DNA of 64,000 nt, taken from positions 3,038,001 to 3,102,000 of the forward strand of contig NZ_CP074074.1 in NCBI RefSeq assembly GCF_045788535.1, in the 5' to 3' direction. The position numbers were made by a program, and so were the translations under genes. Positions 1 through 8,181 of the stretch are shown here, in pieces. The notes under the pieces were generated by a model that worked only from the letters and a program-made list of their open reading frames with translations, was not told the origin of the DNA and ran no database searches. How positions within the stretch are numbered: the stretch's first letter is position 1; every line of letters begins with the position of its first letter. Source of the DNA: Allotamlana fucoidanivorans (GTDB lineage Bacteria > Bacteroidota > Bacteroidia > Flavobacteriales > Flavobacteriaceae).

Positions 1-810
1 TGGTCATAAGTTTCTGCATTCCCACAGGCATCGGTAATGGTATAAGTTCTGGTAACGACAATAGGACAGGTACCAGAGGCACTATCAGAGCTAGTTACTA
101 TTAAATCAGTATCATTGGTACAGGCATCCGCAATAGAAAGTCCGAGGGCTTCAAGAGCGGCTACGGTGTTAACTGGTGCTGTGGCATCAGTAGCTAGACA
201 TCCTTCCACGGTAGACTCAGCAATAGTTCCCGATATGGTAGGCGGGGTATCATCATCTACATTTATGATTTGGTCATAAGTTTCTGCATTCCCACAGGCA
301 TCGGTAATGGTATAAGTTCTGGTAACGACAATAGGACAGGTACCAGAGGCACTATCAGAGCTAGTTACTATTAAATCAGTATCATTGGTACAGGCATCCG
401 CAATAGAAAGTCCGAGGGCTTCAAGAGCGGCTACGGTGTTAACTGGCGCTGTGGCATCAGTAGCTAGACATCCTTCCACGGTAGACTCAGCAATAGTTCC
501 CGATATGGTAGGCGGGGTATCATCATCTACATTTATGATTTGGTCATAAGTTTCTGCATTCCCACAGGCATCGGTAATGGTATAAGTTCTGGTAACGACA
601 ATAGGACAGGTACCAGAGGCACTATCAGAGCTAGTTACTATTAAATCAGTATCATTGGTACAGGCATCCGCAATAGAAAGTCCGAGGGCTTCAAGAGCGG
701 CTACGGTGTTAACTGGTGCTGTGGCATCAGTAGCTAGACATCCTTCCACGGTAGACTCAGCAATAGTTCCCGATATGGTAGGCGGGGTATCATCATCTAC
801 ATTTATAATT
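1..810. repeat. Three 270-bp tandem repeats, nearly identical
   Basis: Units are 1-270, 271-540 and 541-810. They differ at only two positions: 447 (C against T in the other two units) and 806 (A against G). The period is a multiple of three, so each unit encodes 90 residues of the adhesin. The next unit inward (about 811-1080) has the same layout but is strongly diverged. The array continues past the left edge, so its full copy number is unknown. Confidence 0.97.
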
Positions 811-2147
811 TGTGTGGCTTGTGACTGGTTACCACAATCGTCTTCTATAGTGTATGTTCTAGATATTACAATTGGGCATGTTCCAGATACATTATCTGAA
901 CTACTAACAATTAAATTAACGTTGTTAGTTGCGTCATCACTAATTATAAAGCCTAAAGCTTCTAAAGCTGCAACAGTTGTTTCTGCTATTGGAGCATCAC
1001 TAGCAGAACAGCCTTCAATAGTTGTGATTACAGAGCCTGTTATTGAAGGAGGGGTATCACTTATAACTAATTGTTCTGATGCGGAACTAATATTGCAGGG
1101 TGAAATCCCGTCTGGGTCTGTAACAGTCAAGGTTACTGTGTAAGTTCCTCCTGTTGCGTACAAATGGCTTGGGTTTGCTTCTGTACTGGTATTACCACCA
1201 TCGCCAAAATCCCACAAATATGTAGTGTTAGGTCCTCCGTTACTAGTATTACTGGTAAAATCTACCAGTAGATTACACGAACCACCAGCTCCAGGTGAGG
1301 TTGATAACGTGGATGCTGTAACACCATCTCTAAAAGTAATAGGGATATCAGAATAAACATCAACATAGGTGTTTAAGCAATCTTGACTTAAAGGTACTCT
1401 TACATTGATTCTTAAAATATAGTCCCCAGGTACACTAGCAGTAATCGTTGTAATAGCTGAGTCATCGGGCGAAAATGTTATAGTTCCAGGACCAGAAATT
1501 TGTTCCCAACTATAGGTTGGGATGCCATCAACAAAACCATTCAGTTCAATTTCAATATCTAAGGGTTCATTACAAACTTCATTTCCTGTACCACTAATTA
1601 CATCAAAATCAGGATCTAATTGAATAGTTCCTCCTTGTTCAATAACTTCAGAAAAAGTAACACATACATTTCCGACTCCACTACAAGCAGAGTATTCAAT
1701 AGCACCAATAATTAATCTTTTGGTGTTACTACAATTGTTTCCCGTAGAACCAATAGCGCCTGTTTGGTCATCTGTATCAGCAGTATCTTCAATGACTATG
1801 GCAGTATTCTCGGCTAAAATTAAGTCAACGTTATTTTGATCCCATAAAATATGAGCCCCATCTTGAATAATTATACGGTTAATAGTATTAGGTATTATGG
1901 TAGTAGAATATAAAATTATATCTATTCCATTAGGGATAGTTATAGTACCTGTACAACCAGTATTTCCAATCCAAGTAACGAGTTCTTGTCCTGTTATTTC
2001 TCCATCATTATTTAAATCTGTTGATGAGTTTACAGTACAATCAGCATGTGCTTGAGAAATACTCAAAAAAAGAAAAACAATTACAAACAAAACTTGTTTT
2101 ATTTGTATAGTTGCTTTCGGAGTTAGATTTAGGGTAATTGTTTTCAT
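1..2147 (-). CDS. Large secreted repeat adhesin (PKD and HYR-like domains), 3' end outside window
   Basis: An open frame runs leftward from an ATG at 2147 to the window edge without a stop, giving at least 715 residues. Residues 1-35 form a signal peptide (hydrophobic stretch VLFVIVFLFLSI, then SQAHA). Residues about 44-55 (DLNNDGEITGQE) look like a dockerin or EF-hand calcium loop. A PKD domain lies at about 275-345 (YLWDFGDGG, YTVTLTVTD). After it come 90-residue units beginning TPPTISG, with two conserved Cys per unit. Such proteins in Flavobacteriaceae are cell-surface adhesins, usually exported by the type IX system through a C-terminal domain; that end is not visible here, so T9SS export is inferred. 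No exact TAnnTTTG box was found upstream. Confidence 0.8.
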   Translation of the reverse strand, partial: MKTITLNLTPKATIQIKQVLFVIVFLFLSISQAHADCTVNSSTDLNNDGEITGQELVTWIGNTGCTGTITIPNGIDIILYSTTIIPNTINRIIIQDGAHILWDQNNVDLILAENTAIVIEDTADTDDQTGAIGSTGNNCSNTKRLIIGAIEYSACSGVGNVCVTFSEVIEQGGTIQLDPDFDVISGTGNEVCNEPLDIEIELNGFVDGIPTYSWEQISGPGTITFSPDDSAITTITASVPGDYILRINVRVPLSQDCLNTYVDVYSDIPITFRDGVTASTLSTSPGAGGSCNLLVDFTSNTSNGGPNTTYLWDFGDGGNTSTEANPSHLYATGGTYTVTLTVTDPDGISPCNISSASEQLVISDTPPSITGSVITTIEGCSASDAPIAETTVAALEALGFIISDDATNNVNLIVSSSDNVSGTCPIVISRTYTIEDDCGNQSQATQIINVDDDTPPTISGTIAESTVEGCLATDATAPVNTVAALEALGLSIADACTNDTDLIVTSSDSASGTCPIVVTRTYTITDACGNAETYDQIINVDDDTPPTISGTIAESTVEGCLATDATAPVNTVAALEALGLSIADACTNDTDLIVTSSDSASGTCPIVVTRTYTITDACGNAETYDQIINVDDDTPPTISGTIAESTVEGCLATDATAPVNTVAALEALGLSIADACTNDTDLIVTSSDSASGTCPIVVTRTYTITDACGNAETYD

Positions 2148-2608
2148 AAGCCTAAAGGTTAGAAACTTTATAATATAGTTGACACTAAGAACTAATATTA
2201 GTCACTTAGTAGCCTCTAATGTTATTAACAATAAGTAATAGTTTGTAAGGGAAAAACTGAAAACTTTATTCCGTTGGGAGCCAACGGACCATTGAAAGAT
2301 GTCATTAGATTTGGGGTCATAATTTTAAACTTTTTAAATTGTAGGTATAACAAATGAACTCATAAGGTTATTTTTCTTCAAAAAAAAATGTTAAATAGCT
2401 TATAAACTCGATTAAGAGTCAGGTTATTAGAGTTCTCTCTTTTAAAAAGCGTTAAAATATTATCCTGTTCTGCTTTGCACAAATGTTAATTTTTGGTTAT
2501 TCATTGACTATAGTATTGGTTTTCTAACTAAATTTATTCAACAAATAACTTCATTTTTATCGAATAAAACAACTTTTTGTCGATAAAAAATGCGTTTAAT
2601 CGATATTT
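2148..2608. other. Intergenic region between divergent adhesin and sixA, with one stem-loop
   Basis: No coding sequence is supported in these 461 bases. A 7-bp GC-rich stem with a 3-base loop lies at 2271-2287 (CCGTTGG/CCAACGG), unusual in otherwise AT-rich DNA. It would fall in the 5' leader of the adhesin if transcription starts above it. No exact TAnnTTTG promoter box was found for either gene. Confidence 0.5.
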
Positions 2609-3094
2609 ATGAAAACATTAATTTTAGTAAGACACGCTAAATCATCATGGGAATTTGATGTGATTGACCATGAAAGACCTTTAAATAATCGAGGTTTTAA
2701 TGATGCTGATCTGGTTTCAAAGGTTTTAAAAATGAGTAAATTAAAGGTAGATAAGCTTATATCAAGTGATGCTGTAAGGGCTAAAACAACAGCAGAGTTT
2801 TTTATTGAGAATCTCCCTGTTAATAAAAACATTGTAAGCTATGATTATGATTTATATGATTTTTCAGGAGAGAGTTTAGTAAAAGTTATTCAGGAAACAG
2901 ATGATTCTGTTGATGAACTTATGGTATTTGGTCATAATCACGCTATAACGCATTTTGCAAATACTTATGGTAGTATTTATATAGAAAATGTGCCTACATG
3001 TGGTGTGGTTATTTTTCAGTTTGATATTGAAACTTGGAACACATTAAAACTGGGTAAAACAATAAAAACCTTATTTCCTAAAGATTTAAAATAA
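2609..3094 (+). CDS. SixA-type histidine phosphatase
   Basis: 161 aa, cytoplasmic. The N-terminus LILVRHAKSSW carries the RHx catalytic motif of the phosphoglycerate-mutase-like histidine phosphatases, and the second catalytic His is in VFGHNHAI (residue about 112). Family length is about 160 aa, so the protein is complete. SixA in E. coli dephosphorylates the phosphohistidine of ArcB or a PTS protein; the substrate here is unknown. It lies 201 bp upstream of ppk1 on the same strand, and the three genes form a polyphosphate cluster, so a role in phosphate or polyP signalling is plausible (inference). Confidence 0.85.
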   Translation: MKTLILVRHAKSSWEFDVIDHERPLNNRGFNDADLVSKVLKMSKLKVDKLISSDAVRAKTTAEFFIENLPVNKNIVSYDYDLYDFSGESLVKVIQETDDSVDELMVFGHNHAITHFANTYGSIYIENVPTCGVVIFQFDIETWNTLKLGKTIKTLFPKDLK

Positions 3095-3295
3095 AAAAGC
3101 TATGATTATTTGAACGCAATAGGTATACAAATACAGAATCTATTTAAGATAATTAAACCAGAGTTGTGTGGTTTATGATAAGCCCTTTGATTTTAGATTG
3201 TATTTTAAATTGATAATAATTTCATATTGTTTAAGCCTAAATATTTATCTCAAATAGAATATATTTGTTTAGTTATTAACGTTAATAGTCATTAA

Positions 3296-5362
3296 ATGAC
3301 CAAACCTGATATTGCAACAAATAATAGTTATATAAATAGAGAAATAAGCTGGCTTCAATTTAATGCTCGAGTTTTACAAGAGGCACAGGATGAGAGTGTT
3401 CCATTAATCGAAAGATTACGTTTTTTAGGCATATTTTCAAATAATCTTGATGAGTTTTTTAAGGTGCGTTATGCCACTGTAAAGCGTATAGTAGAGGCTG
3501 GCCGAGCCGGGAAAAATCAGCTAGGAGGTATTGGAGCAAAAGAATTATTAGAGATTATAACACAAATAGTTATTGATCAACAGAGCGAAAGCTCTGAGAT
3601 TTTAAATGACATAAAGGACGAGTTGTGTCAGGAAAACATCAATATTATTGATGAAACACAGATTAATCACCAACAACATGATTTCATAAAAGAATATTTT
3701 TTTAAAAAGGTAAGTCCTGCGTTAGTGACCATTATTTTAAATGATGATGTTGTATTACCAAACTTAAAAGATAGTGCAGCATATTTGGCGGTTAAAATGC
3801 TGATGCCTCATAACAAAAAACAGTTTGCATTAATTGAAATTCCTAAGTCCATAAATCGATTTGTTGTATTACCCAAGCAAAACTCAAAGGATTACATTAT
3901 AATCATAGACGATTTATTACGATATTGTTTAGGTGATATCTTTAATATTTTTGATTACACAGCCATTTCAGCACATATGATCAAAATTACGCGTGATGGC
4001 GAGTTAGATTTTGAAAGTGATTTAAGTAAAAGTTTTATTGAGAAAATATCCGACAGTGTAAAACATAGGGAAGTAGGAGAACCCGTTCGGTTTGTATATG
4101 ACAAAACTATTCATGATGATACCCTACAGTATTTAATGTCTAAAATGGGAATTGATGATACAGATAGTGTCATTCCTGGCGGACGATACCATAATAGACG
4201 AGATTATATGGGGTTTCCTAGTTTAGGAAGAACCGATTTAATGTATAAGAAAATTGAAGCCTTACCCGTAAAAGGATTAAGTTTACAGGATAGTATCTTT
4301 AAAGCTATAGCAAAGAAAGATTATTTACTTTATGCACCTTACCAAACATTTTCATATGTAGTTAAGTTTTTGCGTGAAGCAGCCTTAGATCCTAAAGTAA
4401 GAACCATAAAAATCACCATCTACCGCTTAGCCGAAATATCTCATATAGCCAGCTCTTTAATAAACGCAGCCATAAATGGAAAGTCTGTTACGGTTTCTAT
4501 AGAACTCAGAGCTCGGTTTGATGAACAGGCTAATATTGATTATGCACAGCAAATGGAGGAAGAAGGCGTTAATTTAATATTTGGAGTTGCTGGCCTTAAA
4601 GTACATAGTAAAATGTGTGTTATTGAAAGAGAACAGGGTAAAAAACTAAAACGCTATGGTTTTATAAGTACAGGGAACTTTAACGAATCAACAGCCAAGA
4701 TATATACAGATCATACGCTTTTTACATCCAATCAAAAGATTTTAAAAGATGTCAGTAAGATATTTGAATTCTTTGAGGCTAATTATAAGATACATACATA
4801 TAAACATTTAATTGTTTCCCCGCATTATACAGAAAAGACCATCTTTAAACTTATAGATAACGAAATTGAACAAGTTAAAAACGGTAAGGAAGGTATTATC
4901 AGATTAAAAATGAATAGTATCTCTTGCTATCCTATGATTGATAAATTATATGAAGCGAGTAGGGCAGGTGTAAAAATACAAATGATAGTTCGCGGACTCT
5001 GTTGTTTAATTCCTGGTGTAAAAGGTATGAGTGAAAACATTGAGGTAATCAGTGTGGTAGATAAATTTTTAGAACACTCCAGAATTTATATTTTTGGAAA
5101 TAATGGTAACTCTAAATTGTATATTTCAAGTGCTGATTGGATGACGCGAAATATTTATAATAGGGTAGAAGTGAGTTGCCCTATTTATGATGAAGACATT
5201 AAAAAGGAAATCATTGATACCTTCAATATTTCTTGGAATGACAATGTAAAGGCAAGAATTTTAGACGACACACAAGAAAATAGATATAGAAAGAATGATA
5301 ACGAAAAAGTAAGATCACAATACGCCATTTATGATTATTATTTACAAAATTTAAACAATTAA
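3296..5362 (+). CDS. ppk1: Polyphosphate kinase 1
   Basis: 688 aa, the usual length. It reversibly polymerises the gamma-phosphate of ATP into inorganic polyphosphate. The N-terminal domain starts with the family signature NREISWLQFNARVLQEA. The phosphorylated histidine is H437 in GLKVHSKM, and a second conserved His is H594 in LEHSRIYIF; both line up with catalytic histidines of the E. coli enzyme as I recall them. STGNFNE follows in the phospholipase-D-like catalytic half. The stop is one base before the ppx start, so the two are translationally close and surely cotranscribed. Confidence 0.97.
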   Translation: MTKPDIATNNSYINREISWLQFNARVLQEAQDESVPLIERLRFLGIFSNNLDEFFKVRYATVKRIVEAGRAGKNQLGGIGAKELLEIITQIVIDQQSESSEILNDIKDELCQENINIIDETQINHQQHDFIKEYFFKKVSPALVTIILNDDVVLPNLKDSAAYLAVKMLMPHNKKQFALIEIPKSINRFVVLPKQNSKDYIIIIDDLLRYCLGDIFNIFDYTAISAHMIKITRDGELDFESDLSKSFIEKISDSVKHREVGEPVRFVYDKTIHDDTLQYLMSKMGIDDTDSVIPGGRYHNRRDYMGFPSLGRTDLMYKKIEALPVKGLSLQDSIFKAIAKKDYLLYAPYQTFSYVVKFLREAALDPKVRTIKITIYRLAEISHIASSLINAAINGKSVTVSIELRARFDEQANIDYAQQMEEEGVNLIFGVAGLKVHSKMCVIEREQGKKLKRYGFISTGNFNESTAKIYTDHTLFTSNQKILKDVSKIFEFFEANYKIHTYKHLIVSPHYTEKTIFKLIDNEIEQVKNGKEGIIRLKMNSISCYPMIDKLYEASRAGVKIQMIVRGLCCLIPGVKGMSENIEVISVVDKFLEHSRIYIFGNNGNSKLYISSADWMTRNIYNRVEVSCPIYDEDIKKEIIDTFNISWNDNVKARILDDTQENRYRKNDNEKVRSQYAIYDYYLQNLNN

Positions 5363-5363
5363 T

Positions 5364-6269
5364 ATGCTCTCAATAAAGAAATACGCTGCTATAGATATTG
5401 GATCAAATGCTGTTAGATTACTCATCTCTAACATTATTGAGCAAAAGGGTAAACCTGTTCAATTTAAAAAAAACTCATTAGTTAGGGTTCCAATTCGTTT
5501 AGGGGCAGATGTATTTCTTAAAAATAGAATATCAAAAGAGAATACACAGCGTATGCTTGATACTATGTTAGCGTTTAAGCTGTTAATGAAATCTCACAGA
5601 GTAGTTAAATATAAAGCTTGTGCCACATCTGCAATGAGGGAATCTGCAAACGGACAAATGATTGTTGATATGGTTTCAGAAACAGCGGGAATCAATATTG
5701 ATATTATTGGAGGAGAGGAAGAAGCTGCCATTATTGCTGCTACAGATTTAAATAAATTTGTAGACCCTAATAAAACGTATTTGTATGTTGATGTAGGTGG
5801 GGGAAGTACAGAGTTTACAGTTATTGATCAAGGCAAACAAGTAGTCTCAAGGTCGTTTAAAATAGGTACTGTAAGATTACTGAATGACATGGTGAAAAAT
5901 GAAGATTGGCAGGATTTAAGGCATTGGATTGCTCATAATGCTCAGGGGTATGATAATATTTCTGTTATGGGCTCTGGAGGGAATATCAATAAAATATTCA
6001 AAATTTCTGGAAAAGCTTTGGGTAAGCCTCTTTCATACTTTTATATGACATCATACTATAACACCTTACAAAGCTATTCTTATGAAGAGCGTATTACAGA
6101 ATTAGATTTAAACCAAGACAGAGCCGATGTTATCATTCCTGCTATGCGAATTTATTTGTCTGCCATGAAATGGAGTGGAGCAAAAAATATCTACGTTCCA
6201 AAAATCGGATTAGCCGATGGTATTATAAAAAGTATATACTATGATACGGTTTCAAGCAATACACAGTAA
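5364..6269 (+). CDS. ppx: Ppx/GppA family exopolyphosphatase
   Basis: 301 aa. The N-terminal phosphate-binding loop YAAIDIGSNAVRLLI and the second loop YVDVGGGSTEFTV mark the ASKHA-fold Ppx/GppA family, which removes terminal phosphate from polyP (or from pppGpp). EEEAAI and GSGGNI are further family motifs. The protein is short compared with E. coli Ppx (about 513 aa) and lacks the C-terminal HD-like domains, a common form in this phylum. It starts one base after ppk1, so synthesis and breakdown of polyP are encoded together. Confidence 0.9.
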   Translation: MLSIKKYAAIDIGSNAVRLLISNIIEQKGKPVQFKKNSLVRVPIRLGADVFLKNRISKENTQRMLDTMLAFKLLMKSHRVVKYKACATSAMRESANGQMIVDMVSETAGINIDIIGGEEEAAIIAATDLNKFVDPNKTYLYVDVGGGSTEFTVIDQGKQVVSRSFKIGTVRLLNDMVKNEDWQDLRHWIAHNAQGYDNISVMGSGGNINKIFKISGKALGKPLSYFYMTSYYNTLQSYSYEERITELDLNQDRADVIIPAMRIYLSAMKWSGAKNIYVPKIGLADGIIKSIYYDTVSSNTQ

Positions 6270-6432
6270 ATTATTGCATTTTACCTTTTAAAATTGTTTG
6301 CTTTTGCGTTTATAGCATATATTGGTCTCATTATTAGTTACATCCCAAATCTATTAATAATGAATTAAGTCGAATTTTTGTAACCGTTTTCTGACCTAAT
6401 TACATCTGATAGATTTCTTAAATGATTAACAG

Positions 6433-7023
6433 ATGAAAAAATTATTTCTCATTACAGTCGGCTTGTGTTTTTCATACTTTGGTTTTGCACAAGATTTAAA
6501 ACTACAAAACGCAAATGACTCTATTATTCCGAAACCTAAAGGTAGTTCATTTCAAGGAGTTAACTACGGCGTAAGGGGAGGTTACAATATTTCTAATTTA
6601 GATTTTGAGGAGGTTCCTAACTTTGAAAATAAACACCGTAATAGTATTTATATTGGTTTTTTTGCTAATATAGGATTTTCTAGAGCCATATCTTTAGTTC
6701 CTGAATTGCAGTTTTCGGCAGAAGGTGCTAAATCAGAACCCTTACATTTAGACTATATTCAAGCTCCTGTTTTACTCAGATTAAGATTAAGTGAAAAATT
6801 TCACTTGTCTTTGGGGCCGCAAGTAGGGCTTAAGGTGCATAAAGAAGATGACAAAGTAAACAACTTTGCTTACTCTGGTGTTGGCGGTCTTGAATATAAA
6901 ATCAACTACGCTCTTTTTGTTGATGCCAGATATACTTATGGTTTTAGAAATGTATTTAATGAAAATGTAGGACTTTCAGCAAAAAACAGAAATGTTCAAA
7001 TAGGTATAGGGTATAGGTTTTAA
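6433..7023 (+). CDS. Outer-membrane beta-barrel protein
   Basis: 196 aa with a clear signal peptide (MKKLFLITVGLCFSYFGFAQ, cleavage near residue 20). The rest alternates polar and aromatic residues, as in 8-stranded PorT/OmpA-like barrels (VNYGVRGGYNISN, IYIGFFANIGF, FHLSLGPQVGLK), and ends IGIGYRF with the terminal Phe typical of outer-membrane barrels. Function is unknown. It converges on miaE; the two stop codons overlap at 7020-7023 and no terminator hairpin is visible between them. Confidence 0.8.
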   Translation: MKKLFLITVGLCFSYFGFAQDLKLQNANDSIIPKPKGSSFQGVNYGVRGGYNISNLDFEEVPNFENKHRNSIYIGFFANIGFSRAISLVPELQFSAEGAKSEPLHLDYIQAPVLLRLRLSEKFHLSLGPQVGLKVHKEDDKVNNFAYSGVGGLEYKINYALFVDARYTYGFRNVFNENVGLSAKNRNVQIGIGYRF

Positions 7024-7601
7024 CCATGCACCTTTTCTGAAGTTCCTAAGTTACTCATAATTTTAGCTTCATATTCAAGAAGTTGCTGCCATTTGGTGTC
7101 AACTTCTTTTTTGTTTCCGTACTGTCTTGCAAATCCTAAAAACATAGTGTAGTGGTTTGCTTCACTTACCATAAGATTTCTATAAAAAGTAGCCAATTCT
7201 TTATCGGCTAACTCTTCAGATAAAAGCCTAAAACGTTCACAACTTCTGGCTTCAATAAGTGCCGCATATAATAATCTATGCACCAATTGGTCGGTTCTAC
7301 TACCGCCTTTAGGAAAGAATTTTAATAATTCAATAACATAGTCATCCTTTCTATCTCTGCCTAAAGTCCATCCGCGTTCTAAAATTTTATCATGTACCAT
7401 TTTAAAATGGCTAATCTCTTCTTTAACCAGCGCTACCATTTCTTGCACTAATTCTGTATATTCAGGGAAACTTACAATAAGCGAAATGGCCGTACTGGTT
7501 GCTTTTTGTTCACAGAAAGCGTGATCTGTGAGTATTTCTTCAATGTTTTTTTCAACGATATTAACCCAGCGCGGGTCGGTTGGTAATTTTAATCCTAGCA
7601 T
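7020..7601 (-). CDS. miaE: tRNA-(ms2io6A)-hydroxylase, MiaE family
   Basis: 193 aa, ferritin-like non-haem di-iron hydroxylase. It hydroxylates the isopentenyl group of ms2i6A at tRNA position 37. Iron-binding acids and His residues are visible in order: E of DHAFCEQKAT, EEISHFKMVH, EARSCERFRLL and SEANHYTMFL, matching the E / E-x-x-H pairs of the four-helix bundle. The substrate-producing enzymes MiaA and MiaB are not in the window. The gene follows the small lipoprotein gene by three bases and is probably cotranscribed with it and dnaX. Confidence 0.88.
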   Translation of the reverse strand: MLGLKLPTDPRWVNIVEKNIEEILTDHAFCEQKATSTAISLIVSFPEYTELVQEMVALVKEEISHFKMVHDKILERGWTLGRDRKDDYVIELLKFFPKGGSRTDQLVHRLLYAALIEARSCERFRLLSEELADKELATFYRNLMVSEANHYTMFLGFARQYGNKKEVDTKWQQLLEYEAKIMSNLGTSEKVHG

Positions 7602-7604
7602 GAT

Positions 7605-8168
7605 TTAAATGGTGTTGGGTAAAGTATTCACTTGCTGAATATTAACTATGCCGTATTTATTTATAGAGATCCTAAAATCTTTAAATACAGAGGTGTTAAC
7701 AATGTTAAAGGCTGTATTTAGGTATACAAACTCTTCGTTGGAGGCTTCAAAATCAATCCAAACAAATTGCATGACAGCACGATTCCAAAAGGCAGCTGTT
7801 TCAAAATCCTTAAAAGAGGCTTTATTAAGCGTTACGCTATGTTTTTTATGTTCTCCGTTTTGAATATTTATAGTAGCTTCAAAGTTTTTAAAATAGGTTT
7901 CATCTTCTGTGTTATTAATTTTGGAGCCAACAAAAACACTATCTTTTTGTGAATAGTAATGAATCTTTATTTTAAAACCATTATTCAGTACTGTGTCTGT
8001 GACTATTTGAACTGGATTTTCAGGGATGATATGAATTTCTTTTGAAAATGCTTCTTTTAGATTCAGTTCGGTTAATACTTCAGCTTTGGACTTAAATTTT
8101 CTATACCTACCATCACAGCTTAAAGCCAAAATAGCAATAATTATAGTGAAGTATAGTTTAGTAACCAT
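7605..8168 (-). CDS. Hypothetical lipoprotein (DUF4738-like)
   Basis: 187 aa from the ATG at 8168. An upstream in-frame ATG (8189) overlaps the end of dnaX; the inner start is preferred because it directly precedes a lipoprotein signal (VTKLYFTIIIAILALSC, lipobox LALSC). The mature part is rich in beta-strand and conserved polar residues (GFKIKIHYYSQKDSVF, FEATINIQNGEHKK) and resembles DUF4738 lipoproteins from memory. No catalytic motif is seen. It lies between dnaX and miaE on the same strand with short gaps, but nothing links it functionally to either. Confidence 0.65.
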   Translation of the reverse strand: MVTKLYFTIIIAILALSCDGRYRKFKSKAEVLTELNLKEAFSKEIHIIPENPVQIVTDTVLNNGFKIKIHYYSQKDSVFVGSKINNTEDETYFKNFEATINIQNGEHKKHSVTLNKASFKDFETAAFWNRAVMQFVWIDFEASNEEFVYLNTAFNIVNTSVFKDFRISINKYGIVNIQQVNTLPNTI

Positions 8169-8181
8169 ATGTTTTACAGCA

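Noticed and set aside
1..810. CRISPR-like array
   Set aside because: Units are 270 bp, in frame, contiguous and coding, with no spacers.
655..1143. Plus-strand open frame over the tandem repeats
   Set aside because: It is antisense to the adhesin gene and exists because the repeat lacks stops in that frame; no start context or family signature.
2596..2832. Minus-strand frame across the sixA start
   Set aside because: Shadow of the SixA-like gene, which carries the family motifs on the other strand.
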